A DNA stretch of 27,167 nucleotides, taken from a virus. The position numbers were made by a program, and so were the translations under genes. How positions within the stretch are numbered: position 1 is the stretch's first letter; each line of letters opens with the position of its first letter. The notes below the pieces were generated by a model that did no database searches, was not told where the DNA came from, and saw only the letters and a program-made list of their open reading frames with translations. Location of the stretch: IMG/VR virus record IMGVR_UViG_3300025646_000272, positions 1 to 27,167 of that record; one strand, written 5' to 3'. This document shows, piece after piece, positions 15,701-20,322 of the stretch.

Positions 15701-18700
15701 AGCAATAGGTATTGCATCAACATCAATTGCAGGAATAGGAATAACAGATAAACTTCCACAATCACTATACATTATAAAATTAAATAATTTAAACGTAAGA
15801 GTTGCAGCTTCTGCTTCTGAGGCTCTTAGTCCGATTCCCAAATTCTTAGATTTAACTGGTGTTGGTATTGGTAGTTCTCACTTGTTTACTTCAAAAAATC
15901 AAAATAAAAAGGTTATTATTGGAATTGATAATTTAATTCAATCTCCTATATCACTAAGCGAAATTTCTACAACATTATCGCAAGATATTTCTATATTTGA
16001 CTCCATAATTTATATATCAAGCATAGATTTTATATATGGTGGGGATTTGATAAAGATTGATGATGAGATTATGAGAGTCAATTCTGTTGGGGTTGCAAGT
16101 ACAAATTCCATCAGGGTATCTAGAAAATGGTTGGGAACTGGGTTATCTACTCATACATCCTCCAGTCAGGTCACTAAAATATTTGGAAATTACAATATTA
16201 TCGGCAATAAAATTTATTTTTCTGAAGCTCCATATGGGAAAGTTCCTTTTACAAACCCATCAACAAGACCTGACGAGCAAGATTATATTGGAATTACTAC
16301 AGGATCAACATTTAGTGGAAGGGTATTTTTAAGATCGGGAATAACTGGATCTGATGAAGATCCATATTCAAAAAATTATATTTTTGATAATATTTCAAAT
16401 AATTTTGATGGATTGGATAAAACTTTTGAATTAAAGTCTGGTGGAAATAGTGTAACGGGAATATCTTCTGATAACGCAATTGTTCTTATTAATGATATTT
16501 TCCAAGGACCTGTAGCACCTTTAGTTGAGGGTGATTATTCTTTATCCGAAGAAGTTGGAGTTACGTCAATAACATTTGTAGGATCTGCTTCATCTTCAAC
16601 ATACGATGTTAACACCGCAAGTATTCCTAGAGGGGGTGTTATTATTTCTGTTGCATCTACTCCAGGATTTGGATATCAACCATTGGTGGCGGCTGGAGGA
16701 ACTGCTATTGTTTCTAGTGCAGGAACTATCCAATCAATCAGTATAGGAAACAGTGGATCTGGATATAGATCTGGTATTCAAGAAATAGTGCATGTTGGTG
16801 TCGCAACTTCAAGTCTAGGCGTTCCTAATATAGAATTTATTGGGACTGCATCCGTAAGTAATGGAAATGTCGTAAGTGTAGCAATAACAAATCCGGGAAT
16901 TGGTTATACATCAACAAATCCACCAATAGTAATATTTGATTCACCATTATCATATTCCAATATTCCACTAGTTTATAGTCAAGAATCTTCCGCAGGTAAC
17001 GGAATTGGTGCGGTTGTGGATATTGTTGTTGGTCAGGGATCTAGTATAATTTCATTTGAAATGAAAAATTTTGGATATGGGTATAAGAGAGGAGAAATAT
17101 TGACTGTCTCTGTTGGTGGAACTACTGGAATTGCTACAGACACTTCACTTTATTTTTCTGAATTTCAAATTTCAATAGATGATACTTTTGATGATAAGTT
17201 TGCATCTTGGACTGTTGGTTCTCTCCAAGTTATCGATCCCATAGATTCTCTATTTGACGGAGAGAGAAAAGTATTCCCAATTCTTATACAGGGAAACCAA
17301 ACTACAATTAGATCAAGACCTGGTTCAAATATCGATGTCCAGTCAACATTACTGATTTTTATCAATGATGTTTTGCAAATTCCTGGACAATCTTACACAT
17401 TTAAAGGTGGGAGTACGATAACATTTGTAGAGGCTCCAAAGGAAGGAGATACTTCTAAGGTGTTGTTCTACAAAGGAACAGAAAATGTTGATACTTCAAA
17501 TTCTGATATTTTAGAAAATGTTAAAATTGGAGATAAAGTTACATTAACTGATAATAATATTAAATTTACTGAAAATAGTAGGTTGATTGTGGAAATAATT
17601 TCTTCTGATAGCGCAGGAACTGATAGTTATTCTGGTCCGGGAAATACTGATGATGAAACACTACTGAGACCGGTGGTATGGTGTAGACAAACTGAAGATC
17701 TCTTTATAAATGGACAAGTAGTTGGAAAAGATAGAATCATCTACGAATCTTATATTCAACCAAGCACAAACATAATAAAAAATATTGATATTAATTCAGA
17801 AGAAATATTCGTTGAAAGTGTTAAGACATTCTTCGACAGTGAAAAAGAATATATTCATGATGGACTTAATGAACTTCCACAAAATAAAATTATAATTGTT
17901 TCTCAGGATTCGGTGGTATCCGCTTCAGCAACGGCGATTGTTTCCGCCTCAGGAACAATATCTTCAGTTATTATCACTAGTGGTGGTGTTGGATATTCTA
18001 CCACACCAACAATTTCAATATCGGGACCAGTTGGATTTGGAACAACAACAGCACAAAATACTGCAAGTGCAATAGCAATTATTTCTGGTGGGGAGGTAAC
18101 TGGAATTTCAGTAACATTTGGTGGATCTGGTTACTTGCAATCACAACCACCTATAGTTTTAATAGAATCTCCGAAGATAACTTACGAGTCTATTGATTCA
18201 GTAACATATGAAGGAGATTTTGGAATTATTACTGGAGTTCAAACAACTTCTGTTGGTGTTGCATCAACGGGGATTATATTTGATTTCTTTATTCCAAAAG
18301 ATTCTGTATTGAGAGATCCTAGTATTGTAAAAGTTGGGATTGCTACTACGGGTATAAGTGGAATTCAAACTGGATACTACTTTACTATTAATAATTCTAA
18401 TATTGGATATGGGATTACATCGCTAGATTCTTTCAATAATATTGTTGGAGTTGGCACATCATTTATCAATAATGTTTATCAAGTTGCTGCAGTTTCAATT
18501 GCACAAACTGCTGTTCCTGGAATTGGAATTACTAATGTTGCTAAAGTGACCGTAAGTGTTGCCGATTATGATGGATTGAGTGGTTTTGGGTTTAGTGCTT
18601 TTTATGGAGAATATAGTTGGGGAAGAATAGAAACACCATTTAGATTAAATCCACAAGAGTTTAATACATATGCAAATATTGGGGGAATCGCCACTTCACC

Positions 18701-18752
18701 ATCAGTTCAAAGATTCAATAGATTAAAATATAATGGTTATTCAACTACATAA
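6765..18752 (+). CDS. Giant modular baseplate/tail protein in the gene 7 position, 3,995 aa
   Basis: One uninterrupted frame encodes about 430 kDa, 44% of the window. It lies between gp6 and gp8, where T4 has gp7 (1,032 aa), so it is probably the wedge scaffold or a tail-fibre-like extension. The N-terminus (MKETRIKISSIIDNQLPQFV) resembles cyanophage structural proteins. Visible modules: GFP...EIVTYTSKT repeats (about aa 77-121 and 315-368); NHG(Y/F)..G..V.Y repeats from about aa 583; paired GSGY/GSGA repeats; a YHYH-type domain (about 1215-1360) with GWAYDGNPIYGP and NGRFCITPEYPNG; three tandem repeats of about 120 codons starting at 2560, 2682 and 2801; two FDG...FINDVLQ.PG tail-fibre-like segments (about 3211-3270 and 3491-3575). 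No protease or enzyme signature is clear. A VrlC-type cyanophage structural protein label is possible, but I cannot check it. Confidence 0.85.
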   Translation: MKETRIKISSIIDNQLPQFVREEFPLVSEFLSQYYISLENQGGTNDLLQNIEQYVKVDNLANLIESTNLSSDVTFFDSTINVSSTAGFPDSYGLLLIDSEIVTYTSKTPTTFDGCVRGFSGISSYESNGDLVFSETSVEEHISPTTVTNLSVLFLKEFFAKVKKQITPGFEGRELYSDLNERLFTKQAVDFYSSKGTDNSFKILFGALYGENVDIIRPRDYLIIPSSAQYRITSDLVVENIEGNPEEFINGTLYQYQNSDEILKISQGTVTKVENIIRGSKTYYVISLDSDYDKDIEPKGSIYGKFKIHPQTKITTEIIANSTTIEVDSTVGFPVSDGLLSIDLPNGSSLTVQYTSKTLNQFLGCTGVEQNIPISTKVKYDYFSYGYSNLTGEKIKVRILGVLSDLEIPENTTLYSNNDIIKIKTLGKESKEHRDNNWFFNIPVKYDASSIRLLDSSDKSYIINVEEDHIFRVGNLVSLTSSSGLEQIGNVISVEDKKSFSVQFGAENSLLDILQKYTVRKIVNKAEFENYSISNQYTSNVQNVYLDNEESLYVASPSIPSYLNTPLDINDRSVQFSGTFTGNTLKIGNHGFYTGDSVVYKPTTENSLGISSGIYFIKKVSDTEVKLAKSRSNIFSENFVSVNGTVNNAKFELKNFVFNDLSTQKLESQKLIRKIKRPEVDGNLYQTKAGLIGIFVNGVEILNYKSRDNIYYGSIERIVATSGGSGYDVINPPILSISDKNGSGANGYCSVIGGLERIDILDPGFDYLEEPKIEIIGGNGSGASAKVNLVSFDHQVTFNSISSAGLVKLNPLNQVGFSSYHKFRDAEEVVYITDSQTSVGGLSTNSTYFVSVKNEFNVTLHKSFEDAVSGINTIQLTSYGEGNHSFKSKNKKRKIGSIQIESNGQNYQNKLVIGSVSGINTASNIISIKDHGYNNGEVIVYNATEEPIGGLSSSTSYYVTKIDNDQFKLSQLGIGTLGIPTSFYFDNKKYVDLTSKGVGDHKFNYPEIKVSVTGRVGVSTLSGNNFNAIIQPIFRGEIQSVFVDNGGSNYGSNEIINYNAQPQFDLNSGSGAQLTPIILNGQIVDVLIQSQGSGYNSPPNLIINGDGKGALLSPVLSNGTLVEVIIIYGGSGYFQASTSIVVNSSGSGAKLEAGIKSWNINLVERLIKSQQITKDDGIISNGIKDTYGLQYTHAYAPRNLRFSTQATKFEDGEIKYIPDLIILDGKELSPNELGGSNAHSPIIGWAYDGNPIYGPNGFSSKTGGSIRTLKSGYSLRSDLDVLVSSRQRPNYPNGFFVEDYIYLEDGDLDESNGRFCITPEYPNGVYAYFATNESENVEESGPFRNYRAPKFPYLIGNTYKSKPIEFNFKVDSNQDDIDINKTNWKRNTTPYDIFSYEYLLSPNQIKQQNSKIKSVSTGSIESVKVENGGENYKIGDEIVFTSPNGFGAKAKVSSLKGKEIFDVEVSTSTLNNFTFYPYNNKFIGFSTVPHNYLDNDLVTFVGIFDYKKSGNITVQNNKLVLYVGVGSAQHTGIVTYFNVSGNLQYPIIRENDIYQIGDEQVKILNIDRQASRIRVIRNQNGTIGLTSYSAGFALTERSNKLQFNFGISTSYNFDIDREIYFDPKESIGLGTVSGVGIVSTLYFSNIGVGITQLTIPTQSIYIKNHNLITGDSLTYSANGGTQVSVSTDGKSSFSLSENSIVYVAKISNDLIGISTVRVGLGSNGTFVSVGSTIESQILYFTSVGTGNTHSFVTNLENNLRGDITKSVVTVTTTESHGLSLQDNISIGVKSGVSTTFVVKYNDFNRRLIINPRNFASVDTSNGTIIINNHGYKTGQKVVYNAATPSVGLSNNQIYYVVVVDPNKIRLSTSYYQAIKSTPETIIIGSSQPGILSQINPLLNFVRNQSILFDLSDSSLSFSNNGIVYSAFDLRFYSDSEFINEFDSTKSSKIFEIVREGKVGIDSTANIKVNLNDNFPNELYYKLVPINLQINSNIKKDIIIDDEVPGFNKISLVKSEYSGNYSIVGISSTTFAFNILDISERISPAQDFEYYVQKSSTSNGSINEITVLNGGRNYTSLPLVAAKSDQGSNSILKAQTNDIGKINSVEIIDIGFDYSIDHSVRPTANFPSILFLEPLSSLDYIGITSVGKNYTSAPSLVVIDGITNNVINDIELSYNLGDSRVAINKNSSYINSVTPKIIPINNSNGIKINNITFDDLTKDVTVTLGASFSDPQDYPFEVGSKVLIEGVSVGIASTAKGYNSSNYNYNLFTLTDIDPNIGGAIGVVTFNLSSYLLDGESPGSFDSRFSAGRIIPESYFPSFNPVLKKNNFYKGENVNSISSNGLVLDWNKENQYLKVSNINDFSTNELIIGETSGSVGIIKEIFSLEGNYEVNAYSEVRKGWNTETGFLNNDFQRVHDSDYYQYFSYALKSKQDFNNWNNPVSALNHTAGFKKFGNLILESVAGNAGISTNQNNGDFSGTTDLSRFVDLNCVFDFDLASENGIILDGKLISNEIIFNSRIIQDYIESVGNRVLMLDDISQEFNSNPRPTKFSTVESFVLNEHRTKKYFIVVQDKIFDTEKQLSLVVLLQDGNNGYLNQYGLSTKNDLGSFDFNITGNLGNLLFYPQKTQFNDYNIQTLSFSLNDIISGVGTINLGDCVSIDTSTTTIPQGTSVSTPIVGIASTYRSSKILVQIGATDASYYETDEIILINDGNDAYLLDYGQITTNIISSQSYSGIGTYNAYLDGSEVKIDITPNAPTSVDYVINTFNISIGNTSTSGIGTQIVSGSSLSSSSVGIASSSSPTENILAVYSNTLYNGSYFIASIEDKTNSEYQVSEFLVLTNSNENECYMVEFGTLNTQNNLGIVTAGVSGNNTEIYFTPNQDIEVDVKLFSINIGLNPQSDRISLENGYIEYDQNDYLGTDNDIRKEFILSHKNNPVFERYFDGSDSKYVNLENNTITIPNNFYVTGEEVVYSYPGVGTTQAIGIASTSIAGIGITDKLPQSLYIIKLNNLNVRVAASASEALSPIPKFLDLTGVGIGSSHLFTSKNQNKKVIIGIDNLIQSPISLSEISTTLSQDISIFDSIIYISSIDFIYGGDLIKIDDEIMRVNSVGVASTNSIRVSRKWLGTGLSTHTSSSQVTKIFGNYNIIGNKIYFSEAPYGKVPFTNPSTRPDEQDYIGITTGSTFSGRVFLRSGITGSDEDPYSKNYIFDNISNNFDGLDKTFELKSGGNSVTGISSDNAIVLINDIFQGPVAPLVEGDYSLSEEVGVTSITFVGSASSSTYDVNTASIPRGGVIISVASTPGFGYQPLVAAGGTAIVSSAGTIQSISIGNSGSGYRSGIQEIVHVGVATSSLGVPNIEFIGTASVSNGNVVSVAITNPGIGYTSTNPPIVIFDSPLSYSNIPLVYSQESSAGNGIGAVVDIVVGQGSSIISFEMKNFGYGYKRGEILTVSVGGTTGIATDTSLYFSEFQISIDDTFDDKFASWTVGSLQVIDPIDSLFDGERKVFPILIQGNQTTIRSRPGSNIDVQSTLLIFINDVLQIPGQSYTFKGGSTITFVEAPKEGDTSKVLFYKGTENVDTSNSDILENVKIGDKVTLTDNNIKFTENSRLIVEIISSDSAGTDSYSGPGNTDDETLLRPVVWCRQTEDLFINGQVVGKDRIIYESYIQPSTNIIKNIDINSEEIFVESVKTFFDSEKEYIHDGLNELPQNKIIIVSQDSVVSASATAIVSASGTISSVIITSGGVGYSTTPTISISGPVGFGTTTAQNTASAIAIISGGEVTGISVTFGGSGYLQSQPPIVLIESPKITYESIDSVTYEGDFGIITGVQTTSVGVASTGIIFDFFIPKDSVLRDPSIVKVGIATTGISGIQTGYYFTINNSNIGYGITSLDSFNNIVGVGTSFINNVYQVAAVSIAQTAVPGIGITNVAKVTVSVADYDGLSGFGFSAFYGEYSWGRIETPFRLNPQEFNTYANIGGIATSPSVQRFNRLKYNGYSTT
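8511..8730 (+). repeat. NHGF-type module 1 in giant protein
   Basis: Encodes LKIGNHGFYTGDSVVYKP, then GISSGIYFIKKVSDTEVKLA, from about residue 583. The pattern is NHG(F/Y).(T/N)G(D/E/Q).V.Y, a short linker, G(L/I)S...Y(F/Y), then a V.L.(K/S)S segment. At least four other copies lie further on in the same protein. Confidence 0.6.
8898..9135 (+). repeat. GSGY/GSGA module pair 1 in giant protein
   Basis: Encodes two units, ATSGGSGYDVINPPILSI followed by KNGSGANG, and ILDPGFDYLEEPKIEIIGG followed by GNGSGASAKV. The unit reads (I/V)..GG.GY...P.(I/V).I, a short turn, then GSGA.A.(V/I).(G/N)G.(I/V). It occurs at least five more times as single or paired units. Confidence 0.6.
9150..9430 (+). repeat. 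NHGF-type module 2 in giant protein (divergent)
   Basis: Encodes SSYHKFRDAEEVVYITDSQ, then GGLSTNSTYFVSVKNEFNV and GEGNHSF. H821 lines up with the histidine of the NHG motif, but the following glycine is replaced. The spacing of the later parts agrees with module 3. Confidence 0.5.
9528..9775 (+). repeat. NHGY-type module 3 in giant protein
   Basis: Encodes ISIKDHGYNNGEVIVYNATE, GGLSSSTSYYVTKIDNDQFK and GVGDHKFNYP. It directly follows module 2, giving a tandem pair with matching GxGxHxF ends. Confidence 0.6.
9868..10230 (+). repeat. GSGY/GSGA modules 2-4 in giant protein
   Basis: Three consecutive units: VDNGGSNYGSNEIINYNA ending SGSGAQL; IQSQGSGYNSPPNLIINGDG ending KGALL; and IIYGGSGYFQASTSIVVNSS ending GSGAKL. 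The DNA at 10149-10169 matches 18120-18140 at 19 of 21 positions, which points to module duplication. Confidence 0.6.
10419..10840 (+). other. YHYH-type domain in giant protein
   Basis: Residues 1219 to about 1358 contain DLIILDGKE, HSPIIGWAYDGNPIYGP (1239-1255), a loop, LEDGDLDESNGRFCITPEYP and NGVYAYFATN, then PKFPYLIGN. These are the landmarks of the YHYH domain family (Pfam PF14240) seen in cyanophage structural proteins. The eponymous YHYH residues are not present; the equivalent stretch reads GVYAYF. Function is unknown, with some resemblance to secreted cell-surface domains. Confidence 0.65.
11720..12450 (+). repeat. NHG-type modules 4 and 5 in giant protein
   Basis: Module 4 encodes IYIKNHNLITGDSLTYSANG and later SENSIVYVAKISNDLIGIS and GTGNTHSF. 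Module 5 encodes TIIINNHGYKTGQKVVYNAA and GLSNNQIYYVVVVDPNKIRL. They are separated by about 180 bases and follow the same order of blocks as modules 1-3. Confidence 0.55.
12937..13245 (+). repeat. GSGY-type module group in giant protein (divergent)
   Basis: Encodes ITVLNGGRNYTSLPLVAAKS, IIDIGFDYSIDHSVRPTANF and ITSVGKNYTSAPSLVVIDG. The glycine-aromatic turn and following P or A-P segment are kept, but the GSGA turn is largely lost. These are probably older copies. Confidence 0.45.
14442..15455 (+). repeat. Three tandem repeats of about 120 codons in giant protein
   Basis: The units start near residues 2560, 2682 and 2801, spaced 122 and 119 codons. Each has a beta-rich opening (KKYFIVVQD, SKILVQIGA, NILAVYSNT). 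Then comes E..(L/I)...(D/N)..(N/D).(C/A)Y...(F/Y)G, as in LLQDGNNGYLNQYGLST, LINDGNDAYLLDYGQITT and TNSNENECYMVEFGTLNT. A G....L.F.P or (I/Y).ITP block and a closing F.(L/I).IG segment follow. The type is not one I can name. Confidence 0.6.
15601..15912 (+). repeat. NHG-type module 6 in giant protein
   Basis: Encodes TITIPNNFYVTGEEVVYSYP, later PQSLYIIKLNNLNVRVAASA, ending GVGIGSSHLF. The HG pair is replaced by NF, but the TG..VVY core and the G.GSSHxF end are kept. Confidence 0.5.
16627..17123 (+). repeat. GSGY-type module cluster in giant protein
   Basis: Four units in a row: VASTPGFGYQPLVAAGGTA, ISIGNSGSGYRSGIQEIV, VAITNPGIGYTSTNPPIVIF and FEMKNFGYGYKRGEILTVSV. They sit between two FDG/FIND tail-fibre-like segments (16396-16590 and 17236-17490). 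Confidence 0.55.
17911..18245 (+). repeat. C-terminal GSGY module pair in giant protein
   Basis: Encodes ATAIVSASGTISSVIITSGG with GVGYSTTPTISISGP, and AIISGGEVTGISVTFGGSGY with LQSQPPIVLIESP. The GGTGGATCTGG-containing segment at 18120-18140 is nearly the same as at 10149-10169. Confidence 0.6.
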
Positions 18753-18755
18753 ATA
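18748..18755 (+). promoter_or_regulatory. T4-late-like promoter before gp8
   Basis: CATAAATA overlaps the stop codon of the giant gene (TAA 18750-18752) and lies 16 bases before the gp8 ATG. A start near 18762 would give a very short leader. It could supply gp8 and the following gene independently of the 12-kb gene. Confidence 0.5.
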
Positions 18756-18771
18756 GATAAAAAACTGCAAA

Positions 18772-20316
18772 ATGTCAGCAATTATAACTGATCAATTAAG
18801 AATATTAAACGCGAAGAATTTTGTTGCGGCGGCCACTTCTTCTTCAAATTCATATTATTCTTTTGTTGGGTTAACTAACGCATCAGACTATTCATCCTCT
18901 TGGGAATTGAATCCACCATCACCAAAAGATAGTTTTGAGCAAGAAAATGATTATTGGGATACTATGATTGCTTTGAAAAAAATCAAAGCAAGTGATGTTA
19001 ATCTCGTTATTAAAAAAAATACCTGGTCATCGGGCACAGTATATGATATGTACCGACATGATATCAGTAGGACAAATACATCTCCTTCTGGTGCTACAAG
19101 TCTTTATTCATCAAATTATTACATAATTAATAGTGACTTTAGGGTTTATATTTGTTTGCAGAATGGAACAGACCCAGAGAATCCTAGTGGTAGACCATCT
19201 TTGGATGAACCAACTTTCGTCGATTTGGAACCAAAGGCAGCTGGAGATAGTGGGGATGGGTATATTTGGAAATATCTTTACACAATAAAACCAAGTGAGA
19301 TAATAAAATTTGATACTATTAATTTTATTCCGGTACCAAACGATTGGGAAAATTATTCGGAAAGTGCAATAAGAGAAAATACAAATACACCAAATAATCA
19401 ACTTAAAATTATAACTATTACAAATCGTGGTGTTGGTTTGGGGACTGCAAATAGAATATACACAAATGTACCTATTAAAGGTGATGGCACTGGAGCTAAA
19501 GCAACTATTGTTATTAACAACGATTCAAAAGTAGATTCTATTACAGTCTCAGTTGGTGGTTCTGGATATACTTATGGAACTGTAGATTTGGTTGGGGGAA
19601 ATGTGCCGACTGGAAGTATTCCACCAACTTTTGATGTTATTATTCCACCAAAAGGTGGTCATGGTGCAGATATCTACAGAGAACTTGGAGCTTATAATGT
19701 TTTAATTTTTTCAAGAATTGAAAATGATACAGAAAATCCAGATTTTATTACTGGTAATAAAATTGCTAGAGTTGGTATTGTAGAAAATCCTGAGGCATAT
19801 AATTCTACATCATTGCTAGATATAGATAAAGCAAGTGCAGTTTATGCACTTAGATTAGTTGGTGAAGATTATGACACTACAACATTTATACCAAATTCTA
19901 GGTTTACTCAAACTATAGGTACAGGAGTTACTGCTGTAGGTAGGGTAGTTTCTTATGATCAGAATACTGGAGTTTTAAAATATTGGCAGGATAAATCCCT
20001 CGTTGGTTTTAATACAGATGGTTCTCAAAATTCATCACCAACTTATGGCATACAATTAAATAGATTTACAAATTCTGTGGGAACCGGAGGAACAACTCTT
20101 ATAAACGGAACAAACCTTTATATTGACAGTTCCTTTACTGGTATTACTACGACACTAAATAGTAGAACATATAATCTTGGACAACCTTTTATTGGCGGAA
20201 TATCAAATCCAGAAGTTAAAAAATACTCGGGAAACATTATTTACGTCGATAATAGACCTTCGATTACTAGATCTCAAAATCAAAAAGAAGATATCAAAGT
20301 TATTTTGCAATTCTAA
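18772..20316 (+). CDS. 8: Baseplate wedge subunit gp8-like with inserted GSGY module
   Basis: The 514-residue protein is longer than T4 gp8 (334 aa) but shares its landmarks. SSSWELNPPSPKDSFEQEND (41-60) aligns with the PWSSNENE..APPYPTDSV region. GDGYIWKYLYTI (161-172) matches GDGYVWEYLFEI. NKIARVGIVENP (329-340) matches the ISIITNP block. The C-terminal NRPSITRSQNQKEDIKVILQF stretch matches T4's NRPPIIMAMDQTEEINILFTF. In T4, gp8 is a dimeric wedge protein bound to gp7 and gp10. Residues about 212-295 have no T4 counterpart that I can see and contain DGTGAKATIVINN and SVGGSGYTYGTVDL, the same module as in the giant protein upstream. The next gene begins 6 bases after the stop. Confidence 0.85.
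   Translation: MSAIITDQLRILNAKNFVAAATSSSNSYYSFVGLTNASDYSSSWELNPPSPKDSFEQENDYWDTMIALKKIKASDVNLVIKKNTWSSGTVYDMYRHDISRTNTSPSGATSLYSSNYYIINSDFRVYICLQNGTDPENPSGRPSLDEPTFVDLEPKAAGDSGDGYIWKYLYTIKPSEIIKFDTINFIPVPNDWENYSESAIRENTNTPNNQLKIITITNRGVGLGTANRIYTNVPIKGDGTGAKATIVINNDSKVDSITVSVGGSGYTYGTVDLVGGNVPTGSIPPTFDVIIPPKGGHGADIYRELGAYNVLIFSRIENDTENPDFITGNKIARVGIVENPEAYNSTSLLDIDKASAVYALRLVGEDYDTTTFIPNSRFTQTIGTGVTAVGRVVSYDQNTGVLKYWQDKSLVGFNTDGSQNSSPTYGIQLNRFTNSVGTGGTTLINGTNLYIDSSFTGITTTLNSRTYNLGQPFIGGISNPEVKKYSGNIIYVDNRPSITRSQNQKEDIKVILQF
19405..19656 (+). repeat. GSGY/GSGA module inserted in gp8
   Basis: Residues about 212-295 of gp8 carry IITITNRGVGLGTANRIYTN, GDGTGAKATIVINN, SITVSVGGSGYTYGTVDL and PPTFDVIIPP. 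The block order agrees with the giant protein's modules. It falls between segments that align to T4 gp8. Confidence 0.6.
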
Positions 20317-20322
20317 AGAATT

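Noticed and set aside
16087-16332. 81-codon + strand ORF inside the giant gene
   Set aside because: It is an out-of-frame shadow; the giant frame has conserved modules on both sides. The frames at 20177-20437, 25304-25507 and 25901-26119 are rejected for the same reason.
8898-18245. CRISPR array or microsatellite explanation for the recurring DNA words
   Set aside because: The repeats are protein-level, diverged and irregularly spaced, with no constant spacer length.
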